Source: Ferrovibrio terrae_A (GTDB lineage: Bacteria; Pseudomonadota; Alphaproteobacteria; Ferrovibrionales; Ferrovibrionaceae). From it: a DNA stretch of 64,000 nt. The DNA lies in NCBI RefSeq assembly GCF_943372915.1, contig NZ_CALSAN010000007.1:62001-126000 (forward strand), read 5' to 3'. Position 1 is the first letter of the stretch, and each line of letters starts with the position of its first letter. Shown piece after piece: positions 56,292 through 64,000 of the stretch. Position numbers and translations under genes: made by a program. The notes below the pieces were generated by a model. That model ran no database searches, was not told where the DNA came from, and saw nothing but the letters and a program-made list of their open reading frames with translations.

Positions 56292-57707
56292 TCAGGCCGG
56301 CATCTTTTCAATGGCCGCGAGGCCATCCTTCATCAGCTTGCCGGCGGCAGCACCACCGCTCACCAGCTCCAGCATACGCACTGCACCATAAAGTTGCTGC
56401 CGTGCTGCATCCTTGCCCAGCGCATTCAGCTTGCCTGACTTGATATCGGCGATCAGCGTGCTGCCGCCCTGCTCGATCTGCCCGCCCAGCTGCTTCAGTG
56501 TGTTGCCGACATCCTTGTCGGCGCCGATCTCGCCGGCGACACGCGCAACCTTCTGGATTGCATAGACACGATCCTCGGCCTGCACCTTCGCAGCGAAGAT
56601 TGCTTCCTTGACGGCCGCTTCCTGACCGAACTCGATGGTCGTCGGCGTCGCCAGGGCATCGAGAATCTTGGTGTCGGCGCCTGCCAGCACGCCGGTTTTC
56701 ACCATGTCACGCAGCTTGCCGCCGGCCGCGTCCATCTCGGGCTGCGGACCTTCGGCCATGCCATCGGCCTTCAGCCGGCCGATCATCACCACGAAATCGT
56801 CAACCATGCCGGCGATGTTGCCGGCTTCCATCTTGGCGGAATCCGCGCGTCCGATCGTTTTGAAGAACCGCTTGCTGTCGCCGGCAATCATGCGACGGGC
56901 ATACTGGCCGGGCTTGAGATCGGCAATGCCGGTCGGCATATCGCCCAGCGCATCGAAGATCGGCAGCGCCTGGAACGGATCGCTCAGACGCGCCAGCACG
57001 AAGGCGATCATGTAACCGGGCAAACCGGCGCCGCTGGAACACAGCTCGGTATAGCCTTCCTTGATTGCCTCGACCTGCATGTCGAGCAGCTTGCCCACCG
57101 GCTTGGGCGACATGTCGTCGCGCAGTTTCTCCAGCGCGGCGGCAACTTCCAGAGCGCCCATCATATCGATGAGGTCGAGATAGACCGTCTCACCACCAAG
57201 CTTGCCGACCAGCTCGGCGCGGTAGGCCGGGTCACTGTCGGCGCGGCTGAGTTCTTCGCGCAGGCGGCGGGAGACAATGCCCCACAAGGTGGCACCAAGC
57301 TTGGGAATACGCGGATCGGCATCGGCGCCAATCGCTGGTGCCGTCGAGGCACGCAGACTGGCTTCCAGTTCCTTGACGGCGGCCTGATCCAGGCTGTGCA
57401 CGATGAAATCCCAGCAGGGCGCCAGAGAGGCTCGCGAGATGCGACCAAACTGCTTGTCGCCGTCTTCAGGGATGATCAGCAGATCTTCGAAAGGATGGCA
57501 GAAAATGCGCTGCAGCGTCAGATGGCGGGGCGGCCGGGTCTTGGCCAGGCGCGGCCGCAGCGTACCGAGGGCTGCATCCGCCAGGGCCGCCGAGAGAATG
57601 ACCGCACGCGAGCGCTCGATAAGAAGGGTGAGCTGCGCCACCTTCTCATCGGGAATCTCGAACAGCTTGCGCTCGATATCACGCAGCTCGGATGCAAGAT
57701 CGGTCAT
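56292..57707 (-). CDS. Unrecognised protein, 471 residues, coupled to its upstream neighbour
   Basis: I do not recognise this protein. It is soluble and mostly helical, from the start MTDLASELRDIERKLFEIPD. Notable segments are HLTLQRIFCHPFEDLLIIPE, LSDPFQALPIFDALGDMP, and a C-terminal region of repeated amphipathic helices (AAVKEAIFAAKVQAEDRVYA, VGNTLKQLGGQIEQGGSTLI). Its start overlaps the stop of the 57704 gene as ATGA, so the two are made together and probably interact. The pentapeptide gene follows after 41 bases. Three same-strand genes facing a cyclase-fold gene suggest a functional group. Confidence 0.75.
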   Translation of the reverse strand: MTDLASELRDIERKLFEIPDEKVAQLTLLIERSRAVILSAALADAALGTLRPRLAKTRPPRHLTLQRIFCHPFEDLLIIPEDGDKQFGRISRASLAPCWDFIVHSLDQAAVKELEASLRASTAPAIGADADPRIPKLGATLWGIVSRRLREELSRADSDPAYRAELVGKLGGETVYLDLIDMMGALEVAAALEKLRDDMSPKPVGKLLDMQVEAIKEGYTELCSSGAGLPGYMIAFVLARLSDPFQALPIFDALGDMPTGIADLKPGQYARRMIAGDSKRFFKTIGRADSAKMEAGNIAGMVDDFVVMIGRLKADGMAEGPQPEMDAAGGKLRDMVKTGVLAGADTKILDALATPTTIEFGQEAAVKEAIFAAKVQAEDRVYAIQKVARVAGEIGADKDVGNTLKQLGGQIEQGGSTLIADIKSGKLNALGKDAARQQLYGAVRMLELVSGGAAAGKLMKDGLAAIEKMPA

Positions 57708-58813
57708 ATCCGTTTCCGCTTCACGTTCTCGACGCGCCGGACCATCTCGATATCGAGAGAGCCCGAATTCCACCCCTCAAGCGCGCGCACCTGCATGCGC
57801 GTATTTTCCTGCATCGCCGCCAGGTTCGGCCGGTTTGCGGCTTCCTTATCCGGGATAATGGGCAGAACTCGATAAATTTCCGTTACTGCCGCCCGCTGGT
57901 GATCGCGATCCTGCCCTTCGGCATCCTTCCACAGTAGAAGGATGAATTCCCAGCCATCCACCGTCCACCACAACCGGTCGATATCGCGCTGCAGCGCTTC
58001 AGTGGCTTTCTCCCAATTGGATAGGACACGTTCGGCATACTCGACCGGACGTATAGCCGCCGCGGCAAGGTCACGCGCGAAGTCGTCGGTGAAAAACGCC
58101 ACCTTGGCGATGCCGCGCGCCAGATAGGCCGCCTCGGATTTATCGGTGTCGGCCCAGTGGTTCATACTCTGGCCCAGATTGCCGATGCCGCTGATCAGGC
58201 GGCGCAGGCGGGCTTCCTTGGGCATGCCCGGCATGCCCAGCGGCGAAATGAACTGGCCCCAGCGCTCAAGCCGGTCGTACAGCTCGTTGGCCGTGGTACC
58301 GAACTTCTTGGCGATCTCGCCCAGCCCGGAGCGGATGCGGTCGCGGCCAGAGGCCGAGGTGAAATCCGAGACATGCAGGGCCATCAGGCCGCCGGAGAGT
58401 TTTTCCAGCGCCGATTTGAACAGGTAATACCGGGTCAGCAGAACCTCGTTCTCTTCCTCGGTGATGGCTTCCTCGGCACTGCGCTGTGCCTCAGGTCCGG
58501 CCAGGCCGGTACGTGCGGTTTCCAGAGTCGCCATGCGCACGTCTGGCGGCAGACAGGAATTGCGCTTGAAGATCTCTTCCTGCAGCGCGCGGTCATGCAT
58601 GGTGAGCTGGAAGATTTCGGGCACGTCCTTCCAGCGGATGACGTAGTTGCCCTTCACCCCGGAAAACGCCGAGACGGTGAGTTCAAGATTGTCGCGACTG
58701 TCCATTCGCACGCGCGCCTGATTCAGCGCCGGCGTGGTGAACGCCACAGCCGTCCCGCGCTCCTCGAACTTCGCGGGCTGAAACTGCGACGCGGACCCTC
58801 TTGGAAAATTCAT
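57704..58813 (-). CDS. Unrecognised protein, 369 residues, first of the coupled pair
   Basis: I do not recognise this protein. The first 60 residues look beta-rich (AVAFTTPALNQARVRMDSRD, LELTVSAFSGVKGNYVIRWK); the rest is helical, with Trp-rich segments such as DIDRLWWTVDGWEFILLLWK. A long acidic helix (SAEEAITEEENEVLLTRYYL) lies near residue 115. No signal or membrane segment is convincing. ATG 58813 is used because conserved-looking sequence begins there; a GGGG run abuts it. It is translationally coupled to the next gene and may form a complex with it. Confidence 0.7.
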   Translation of the reverse strand: MNFPRGSASQFQPAKFEERGTAVAFTTPALNQARVRMDSRDNLELTVSAFSGVKGNYVIRWKDVPEIFQLTMHDRALQEEIFKRNSCLPPDVRMATLETARTGLAGPEAQRSAEEAITEEENEVLLTRYYLFKSALEKLSGGLMALHVSDFTSASGRDRIRSGLGEIAKKFGTTANELYDRLERWGQFISPLGMPGMPKEARLRRLISGIGNLGQSMNHWADTDKSEAAYLARGIAKVAFFTDDFARDLAAAAIRPVEYAERVLSNWEKATEALQRDIDRLWWTVDGWEFILLLWKDAEGQDRDHQRAAVTEIYRVLPIIPDKEAANRPNLAAMQENTRMQVRALEGWNSGSLDIEMVRRVENVKRKRI

Positions 58814-58892
58814 CCCCTGCCCGACAATAGATAGCGGAAACCCCACCCCTACTAAACCATAAGGCGGGTGCGGCGCAAACCGCCCGGCCGCC

Positions 58893-59321
58893 TCAGACCA
58901 GCCAGGCGCGCGATTTTTCGATGACCCGGATGGTCTCGTCCCACAGGTCGAGTCGGTGCAGGTCGGCCGGATCGACCCAGGCCACAGCGGCGGCATCATC
59001 GCCAGCCACGGCCTCGCCGCCGACCCAGCGGGCGGCAAAGTCGATAATCGTATAGTGATAGAGCACCCGCCCAGTGGCATCCCGCTGGATCGAATCGATC
59101 ACCTCGACCAGGCCCAGCAGCTCGATCTGCACGCCGGTCTCCTCGGCGATTTCCCGGTGGATGCCGGCCTGCACGGTTTCGCCCAGATGCTGGGCGCCCC
59201 CCGGCAGGCTCCAGATCCCGGCCCGCGGGGGATTGCCGCGCTGGATCATCAGGACCTGACCATCCTTCCAGACAATGGCGCCGAGCCCGACCAATGGATT
59301 CGGGGGGTATTCACGCGGCAT
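58893..59321 (-). CDS. Nudix hydrolase
   Basis: A 142-residue Nudix enzyme that would cleave a nucleoside-diphosphate-linked compound. The Nudix box is present as GAQHLGETVQAGIHREIAEE with TGV following, and the strand before it reads QVLMIQRGNPPRAGIWSLPGG. The PREYPPNPLVGLGAIVWKDG start resembles ADP-ribose pyrophosphatase-like members, but the substrate is not predictable. ATG 59321 is chosen because upstream sequence is antisense to the P450 gene. The two genes diverge with 65 bases between them. Confidence 0.9.
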   Translation of the reverse strand: MPREYPPNPLVGLGAIVWKDGQVLMIQRGNPPRAGIWSLPGGAQHLGETVQAGIHREIAEETGVQIELLGLVEVIDSIQRDATGRVLYHYTIIDFAARWVGGEAVAGDDAAAVAWVDPADLHRLDLWDETIRVIEKSRAWLV

Positions 59322-59386
59322 GCCTTTGTCTCCATACTTGGCCGGCTGAAGGGCGCTACGATAACAAAAATCCGGAGGAAACGCGC

Positions 59387-60610
59387 GTGACGGTGCTGTT
59401 CGATGCCCGCAATGCTGCGGTGATTGCCGACCCCTATCCGGCGCTGGCGCGCCTGCGCGAGGCGGACCCGGTCCATTGGGATGATCGGCTGGGTGGCTGG
59501 ATGCTGACCCGCTACGACGATATCCGCGGCAGCTTGCGCGATCCGCGCCTGTCGTCGGATCGCATGCGGCCCTTCTTCGCCCATCTGCCCGATGCGGCAC
59601 GCAGTAGCCTGGCCGACCTGGGCGACCATATGGCGCTGTGGGCCGTGTTCAACGATCCGCCCGACCATACCCGCCTGCGTGGCCTGATGAACCGCGCCTT
59701 CACCAGCGCGGCCGTCGCCGCCCTGCGTCCCAAAGTGGCCGCCATCGTCGAGACCCTGGTCGACGATCTGTTGGCCCAACCCGAGTCCGACTTTATCGAA
59801 CGTTTCGCCTATCCGCTGCCGGCCACCGTGATCGCACTGCTGATCGGCGTGCCGCTGCAGGATGTCGACCTGCTCAAGCGCTGGTCCGACGATCTGGGCA
59901 GTTTCGTGCTGGCCTCCCGGCTGTCAGCGGACAAATACAGCCGCGCCAATGCCGCGATCCGGGAAATGAACAGTTATTTCGGCGACCTGGTGGAGGCCCG
60001 CCGCCGCAATCCGGCCGAAGACGTCGCCTCGGCCATGGTCGCAGCACAGGAACGCGGCAACTTTCTCAGCCGCGATGAGCTGGTGGCGGCCTGCGTGCTG
60101 CTGCTGTTCGCCGGCCATGAGACCACCACGCATCTGATCGGCAACGGCCTGCTGGCCCTGCTGCGGCACCCGGAACAGATGCGCCAGCTGCGCGAAGGCC
60201 GCCATAACGACGCGCTGGTTGCCAACGCGGTCGAGGAAATGCTGCGGTGGGATGGCCCATCCCTGGCCCAGGTGCGCGTGGTGGCAGCAGACTATGAGCT
60301 GGACGGGAGGGTCATGAAGGCCGGCCAGCGCGTCTTCCAGATGCTGGCTGCCGCCAACCGTGATCCTGGAACCTTCGCCGAACCCGACCGTTTTGACATT
60401 TCGCGCAGCGACAGCAATCGGCACCTCACCTTCGGCTTCGGCATCCATTTCTGTCTCGGTGCGCCACTGGCCCGGCTGGAAGGCCAGGTCGCCTTCCCGA
60501 TCCTGCTGGACCGGCTGCGCGATATCGCGCTGGCGGCACCGCCAGACTGGAGTGATTCGATTGTGGTGCGCGGCCTGAACGGATTGCGCATCCGCTGCAG
60601 TGCGGCCTGA
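59387..60610 (+). CDS. Cytochrome P450
   Basis: A 407-residue soluble bacterial P450. The oxygen-activation helix reads LLFAGHETTTHLIGNG, the ExxR pair is in AVEEMLRWDGPS and the heme loop is FGFGIHFCLGAPLARLE with Cys356 as the axial ligand. The PERF-like segment is EPDRFDISR. The start is GTG 59387 because GGAGG lies nine bases upstream; no ATG fits as well. No ferredoxin or ferredoxin reductase gene is adjacent, so redox partners lie elsewhere. The substrate is unknown. A hairpin terminator follows at 60619. Confidence 0.93.
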   Translation: MTVLFDARNAAVIADPYPALARLREADPVHWDDRLGGWMLTRYDDIRGSLRDPRLSSDRMRPFFAHLPDAARSSLADLGDHMALWAVFNDPPDHTRLRGLMNRAFTSAAVAALRPKVAAIVETLVDDLLAQPESDFIERFAYPLPATVIALLIGVPLQDVDLLKRWSDDLGSFVLASRLSADKYSRANAAIREMNSYFGDLVEARRRNPAEDVASAMVAAQERGNFLSRDELVAACVLLLFAGHETTTHLIGNGLLALLRHPEQMRQLREGRHNDALVANAVEEMLRWDGPSLAQVRVVAADYELDGRVMKAGQRVFQMLAAANRDPGTFAEPDRFDISRSDSNRHLTFGFGIHFCLGAPLARLEGQVAFPILLDRLRDIALAAPPDWSDSIVVRGLNGLRIRCSAA

Positions 60611-60618
60611 CAGGCGGG

Positions 60619-60650
60619 CAGGCCAGATGCCTGGCCTGGAATGATGTTTT
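60619..60650 (+). terminator. Hairpin terminator after the P450 gene
   Basis: CAGGCCAG at 60619-60626 pairs perfectly with CTGGCCTG at 60631-60638 over the loop ATGC. A short T run (TTTTT) follows at about 60646-60650, a few bases beyond the stem. It separates the P450 gene from the kinase gene. Confidence 0.6.
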
Positions 60651-60702
60651 TGCTTCGGGTACAGACATTCTTGGATAAGATGAGCAATGTCAGTCTGTTA
60701 GG

Positions 60703-62175
60703 ATGGTGTACCGCGCCGTGAGCATCACCCTGCCCATCATCAGGAGCCGCATTCCAATCCAGGTCGCCCTGCTGGTGGCCGGCTTCGCCGTGCTGGCGAC
60801 GATGAGTCTCACTTCGCTCTGGCTGGCCCATGAATCCGACCGCGCCTCGGAATACGTCGCCCATACGCTGGAGGTGAATGCCACCATCGTGACCTATCAG
60901 GGTGCTCTGCGCCGCGCCGAGAGCGGTGAACGCGGCTTTCTGCTGACCGGTGAAGCCGCCTATCTCAATGATTACGCGATCGGACAACGTCGCCTGGGGG
61001 AATTGCAGGTCGATCTCGAACGTCTGATTGCCGACAATCCGCAGCAGCAGGCGAAGCTGCAGGACGTGCTGCCACTGGTGCGGCAGAAAATGGAAAAACT
61101 GGCCACCACCATCGCGCTCAAGCAGCAGGGCCGGAACGACGAGGCCATTGCCATCACCAAATCCGGCGCCGGCCTGGACCTGATGAACCGTATTCTGGCG
61201 CAGATCCTGGCCATGCTGAATGACGAACGCAGCTTGCTGCATGAGCGGCAGGAATATGCTGACCGGACCAACCTGCTGCTGTTTGCCGTGAATTTCGCCG
61301 GCGGATTGATTATTACCATCCTGGCACTGGCCTCGATTTCGCTGATCCGCAAGCGCAGCCATCAGCTGGCCCAGGCCCATGCCGAACTGGAACAGGCCAA
61401 TCGAGGCCTGGAAGAACGCGTTGCCGAACGCACGGCCGATCTACGCGAGGCGAATGACGAGATCCAGCGCTTTGCTTTTATTGTCAGCCATGACCTGCGT
61501 TCGCCGCTGGTGAATATCATGGGCTTCACCAGCGAGCTGGAAGCCCTGGAGAATGAGATCTTCTCCGACGCCGAGATCACGCCGGAACAGCGCGAGATGC
61601 AACGCAAAGAAGTGGCTGAGGCGCTGGGCTTCATCAAAACCTCGATCGGCAAGATGGATCGGCTGATCAAGGCCATCCTCAACCTGTCGCGCGCCGGTCG
61701 GCGCGAATTCCACCCGCAACCGGTATCTCTGGACAGCCTGATCAAATCCCTGACCGGCGATGTCACCCATCGCCTGCAGGAGATCGGCGGCCAGATTGAT
61801 CTGGGCCCCATTCCGGATATCGTCAGCGACCGGCTTGCCCTGGAGCAGATTTTTTCCAACCTGATCGACAATGCGATCAAATACCGGCGCGATGACCGCC
61901 CGGTGCAGATCAAGATCGACAGCGAGGAACGCGGCAATTTCATCATCGTCCGGGTGGCCGATAACGGACGCGGCATCGAGAAGCGCGATTACGAACGCAT
62001 TTTTGAGCTGTTCCGCCGCGCCGGCGCACAGGACCGGCCCGGGGAGGGCATTGGCCTGGCGCATGTGCGCGCCCTGGTGCGGCGTCTGGGCGGCAGCATC
62101 CGGGTCGACAGCATATTTGGACAAGGCACCACCTTTGCCGTAATTCTACCGAAGCAGTGGATTGCGGTTGCCTGA
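60703..62175 (+). CDS. CHASE3-domain membrane sensor histidine kinase
   Basis: A 490-residue membrane kinase. TM1 is at about 18-40. A periplasmic CHASE3-like helical domain follows at about 41-190, with the typical GALRRAESGERGFLLTGEAA and RTNLLLFAVNF at its end. TM2 is at about 191-214, then a coiled coil (LEQANRGLEERVAERTADLR). The HisKA site is His263 in FIVSHDLRSPLVNI, and the HATPase has VADNGRGIEKRD and GEGIGLAHVRALVRRLGG. This layout matches phytochrome-like kinases that pair with small Rcp1-type regulators. The next gene is such a regulator, 17 bases away, so they form a two-component pair. Confidence 0.92.
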   Translation: MVYRAVSITLPIIRSRIPIQVALLVAGFAVLATMSLTSLWLAHESDRASEYVAHTLEVNATIVTYQGALRRAESGERGFLLTGEAAYLNDYAIGQRRLGELQVDLERLIADNPQQQAKLQDVLPLVRQKMEKLATTIALKQQGRNDEAIAITKSGAGLDLMNRILAQILAMLNDERSLLHERQEYADRTNLLLFAVNFAGGLIITILALASISLIRKRSHQLAQAHAELEQANRGLEERVAERTADLREANDEIQRFAFIVSHDLRSPLVNIMGFTSELEALENEIFSDAEITPEQREMQRKEVAEALGFIKTSIGKMDRLIKAILNLSRAGRREFHPQPVSLDSLIKSLTGDVTHRLQEIGGQIDLGPIPDIVSDRLALEQIFSNLIDNAIKYRRDDRPVQIKIDSEERGNFIIVRVADNGRGIEKRDYERIFELFRRAGAQDRPGEGIGLAHVRALVRRLGGSIRVDSIFGQGTTFAVILPKQWIAVA

Positions 62176-62192
62176 AGTCTGAGGGGAAGGTC

Positions 62193-62642
62193 ATGTCCGA
62201 CCATACATCTGTAACTATCGTCATGATCGAAGATGACGAGGGACATGCGCGCCTGATCGAAAAGAATATCCGCCGCGCCGGGGTGAACAACGAGATCAAG
62301 CCATTCACGACCGGCGCCAGCGCGCTGGAATTCCTGCTCGGTGCGGATGGCACCGGCATGCAGCATGCGGGCGAGACATTGCTGATCCTGCTCGATCTCA
62401 ATCTGCCTGATATGGCGGGGACCGATATCCTGCAACAGATCAAGCAAAGCGCAGGTCTGAAGCTGGCCCCTGTGGTGGTGCTGACCACCACTGAGGACCG
62501 TCGCGAAATCCAGCGCTGCTACGATCTGGGCTGCAACGTCTATATCACCAAGCCGATGGACTACGAACATTTCGGCCAGGCGATTCGCCAGCTCGGCCTG
62601 TTCTTCTCAGTCATCCAGGTGCCGGAAGCCGGCAGAGTCTGA
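62193..62642 (+). CDS. Single-domain response regulator (Rcp1-like)
   Basis: A 149-residue receiver protein without output domain. The acidic pocket is MIEDDEGHARLIEKN, the phosphoacceptor is Asp68 in LLDLNLPDMAGTDIL and the switch and Lys regions are VVVLTTTEDRREIQRCYDLG and YITKPMDYEHF. The wording LDLNLPDM and TTEDxxEIxRCYxLGCN is that of the Rcp1 subgroup, which works with HisKA kinases of the preceding type. ATG 62193 follows GGGGAAGG. A strong hairpin terminator lies at 62661. Confidence 0.93.
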   Translation: MSDHTSVTIVMIEDDEGHARLIEKNIRRAGVNNEIKPFTTGASALEFLLGADGTGMQHAGETLLILLDLNLPDMAGTDILQQIKQSAGLKLAPVVVLTTTEDRREIQRCYDLGCNVYITKPMDYEHFGQAIRQLGLFFSVIQVPEAGRV

Positions 62643-62660
62643 CGCCATGCCGCAGACATG

Positions 62661-62693
62661 AAAATGGCGGCCCGCACCTCCGGGCCGCCATTT
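62661..62693. terminator. Bidirectional hairpin terminator
   Basis: AATGGCGGCCCG ending at 62674 pairs with CGGGCCGCCATT from 62681, a perfect stem of about 13 bp with a six-base loop CACCTC. It is flanked by A residues on the left and T residues on the right. It lies between the response-regulator gene and the convergent molybdenum-enzyme gene and can end transcription from both. Confidence 0.8.
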
Positions 62694-62709
62694 CCGTTTA
62701 CGCTATCGC

Positions 62710-64000
62710 TTACTCCGCGGCCTGGGCAGTGCCACGATTGATGATCTGCCACAGCTTCTGCGGTGTCGCCGGCATATCGACATGGGTGACGCCCAGGTCG
62801 GCCAGCGCATCGACCACTGCGCTGATGGTGGCCGGGGCCGAGCCGACCGCACCGGCCTCGCCCGCACCCTTGACGCCGAGCGGGTTGGTCTTGCACGGCA
62901 CTTCGCACAGGATCACATCGATATCGGGGAAGTTGTCGGCGCGCGGCAGGCAGTAATCGGTGAAGCTGCCAGTCAGCAGCTGACCGTCGCCATCATAGAC
63001 CACATGCTCGTACAGCGCCTGGCCGACACCCTGCACCACGCCGCCATGAATCTGGCCCTTGACGATGGTGGGGTTGATCACCTTGCCCATATCGTCGGCC
63101 ACCACATAGCGCACCACGGTGGCGACGCCGGTGGCGGAGTCGATCTCAACCTCGCAGGCATGGCAGCCATTGGGGAAGGTGATCGCCTGGATCTGGTGAT
63201 CGGTGGCGGTATCGAGGCCGGCGGCCTGGTCATAGCCGACGCCGGCGCGCTTCCGCGCCTCGGCCGCCACTTCCATGATGCCGATGCCACGATCCGTGCC
63301 GGCTACGGCGAAGCGACCTGCGGCGAACTCGATGTCGCCTGCAGCCGTCTCCAGCATATCGGCCGCCACCGCCTTGCCCTTCTCAATGATGGCATCCTTG
63401 GTCTTGAGGATGGCGCCACCCTGCGAATAGAGCGAGCGGGCACCGCCGGTGCCGCCACCCGTGGGGATCATGTCGCTGTCGCCCTGCTTGATGCGGATCC
63501 TGTCGAAATCGACCCCCAGCTGCTGCGACACGATCTCGGTATAGGCGGTTTCATGGCCCTGGCCGGTCGACTGGGTACCGACATAGACATCGACATAGCC
63601 ATCCTCGGCAAAGCGGATCTCCGCCCGCTCGGTCGGCGCACCGCCGGTGGCCTCGAGATAATAGGCCATGCCGATGCCGCGGCGCATGCCGCGCTTGGCC
63701 GCTTCGGCCCGGCGCGTCACGAATCCGGCCCAGTCGATGGCCGTCAGGGCCGCCTTGGCGGTGTTTTCGAAATCGCCCGAGTCATAGACCAGGCCCATGG
63801 CGCTGGTCCACGGGAAGGCGTTGGCCGGGATGTAGTTCTTGCGGCGCAGTTCGGCGCGATCGATCTTCAGCTCACGGGCCGCCGTGTCGATCAGCCGCTC
63901 CATGATGTAGTTCGATTCCGGCCGGCCGGCACCGCGATAGGCATCCACCGGTACGGTGTTGGTGAACACGCCCTCGACGCGCGCATGCACCGCCTGGAAG
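62710..64000 (-). CDS. Xanthine dehydrogenase-family molybdopterin-binding subunit (C-terminal part)
   Basis: The C-terminal 429 or so residues of a large molybdenum-hydroxylase subunit; the frame is still open at the right edge, so the N-terminal half lies outside. Cofactor-binding motifs are VPVDAYRGAGRPES, GTQSTGQGHETAYTEIVSQQ, GGGTGGARSLYSQGG and the late GVKGAGEAGAVGSAPA with the catalytic-type Glu. The AYRGAGR loop, rather than AYxCSFR, argues against a true form I CO dehydrogenase. The FAD and iron-sulfur subunits are presumably encoded nearby, outside the window. The substrate is unknown. Confidence 0.92.
   Translation of the reverse strand, partial: FQAVHARVEGVFTNTVPVDAYRGAGRPESNYIMERLIDTAARELKIDRAELRRKNYIPANAFPWTSAMGLVYDSGDFENTAKAALTAIDWAGFVTRRAEAAKRGMRRGIGMAYYLEATGGAPTERAEIRFAEDGYVDVYVGTQSTGQGHETAYTEIVSQQLGVDFDRIRIKQGDSDMIPTGGGTGGARSLYSQGGAILKTKDAIIEKGKAVAADMLETAAGDIEFAAGRFAVAGTDRGIGIMEVAAEARKRAGVGYDQAAGLDTATDHQIQAITFPNGCHACEVEIDSATGVATVVRYVVADDMGKVINPTIVKGQIHGGVVQGVGQALYEHVVYDGDGQLLTGSFTDYCLPRADNFPDIDVILCEVPCKTNPLGVKGAGEAGAVGSAPATISAVVDALADLGVTHVDMPATPQKLWQIINRGTAQAAE

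Noticed and set aside
62710..64000. Carbon monoxide dehydrogenase large subunit
   Set aside because: The active-site loop reads AYRGAGR and not the AYxCSFR loop of true form I CO dehydrogenases, so only the broader molybdenum-hydroxylase family is claimed.

Overview
The window is about 64 kb of GC-rich (roughly 63-65% by eye) bacterial chromosome, densely packed with genes in the style of an alphaproteobacterium, most likely of the Rhodospirillales type. That placement is an inference from the gene families (HWE/HisKA_2-type kinase, zf-CHCC protein, DUF1194, the CnoX/Lon-N/Trm112/DUF971/Ubi-hydroxylase run), codon use and intergenic REP-like hairpins. No 16S gene or species marker is present.

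Layout. 1-3.9 kb: the start of a leftward gene, a chemoreceptor, an NCS2 nucleobase permease and a PhnA-type protein. 3.95-12.8 kb: a leftward surface-polysaccharide operon. It has rmlA, rmlC and rmlD but not rmlB, an FdtA-type ketoisomerase, a DegT aminotransferase, a PglD/NeuD-type acyltransferase, a FemAB/GNAT-type protein, a GH43-fold protein and two glycosyltransferases. Together these fit synthesis of dTDP-L-rhamnose and a dTDP-3-(acyl)amino-3,6-dideoxyhexose. 12.9-23.0 kb: a divergent catabolic locus. A HyuA-type hydantoinase/oxoprolinase and a DUF917 protein run left. A regulator joining an AroM domain to a LuxR helix-turn-helix, a stand-alone AroM protein and a complete Dpp/Opp-type ABC importer run right. 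23.1-26.0 kb: tRNA-Arg(CCG), a 10-bp tandem repeat and a lower-GC patch with an IS1595-type transposase remnant and small unknown genes, one of them HEPN-like.

26-30.4 kb: an SDR/HxlR divergent pair with twin palindromes, a GAF-HWE kinase with a response regulator, an orphan ABC ATPase and a zf-CHCC protein. 30.5-33.5 kb: polA, with a REP-like element on each side. 33.5-38.5 kb: NIPSNAP protein, lipoprotein, an LDH2/hydratase/MDR metabolic trio, a membrane protein and a DUF3291 gene broken by an in-frame amber codon. 38.6-44.5 kb: a second chemoreceptor, SnoaL/LysR pair and an ammonium transporter fused to a histidine kinase. 44.7-49.3 kb: conserved housekeeping genes (CnoX, Lon-N, Trm112, DUF971, Ubi hydroxylase, DUF1194). 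49.4-53.7 kb: glpX, pgm and pgi, hexose-phosphate metabolism that can feed glucose-1-phosphate to rmlA.

53.8-58.8 kb: a cyclase-fold protein facing a pentapeptide-repeat protein and two coupled proteins I do not recognise; this is one of the two best candidates for an undescribed system. 58.9-64 kb: Nudix hydrolase, cytochrome P450, CHASE3 kinase with a single-domain response regulator, and the C-terminal part of a xanthine-dehydrogenase-type molybdenum subunit running off the right edge.

The strongest novelty candidates are the AroM-LuxR regulated hydantoinase/ABC locus, which includes a leader hairpin that hides the ribosome-binding site of the second aroM gene, and the cyclase/pentapeptide/two-unknown cluster. 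All functions are read from sequence only; no searches were run.
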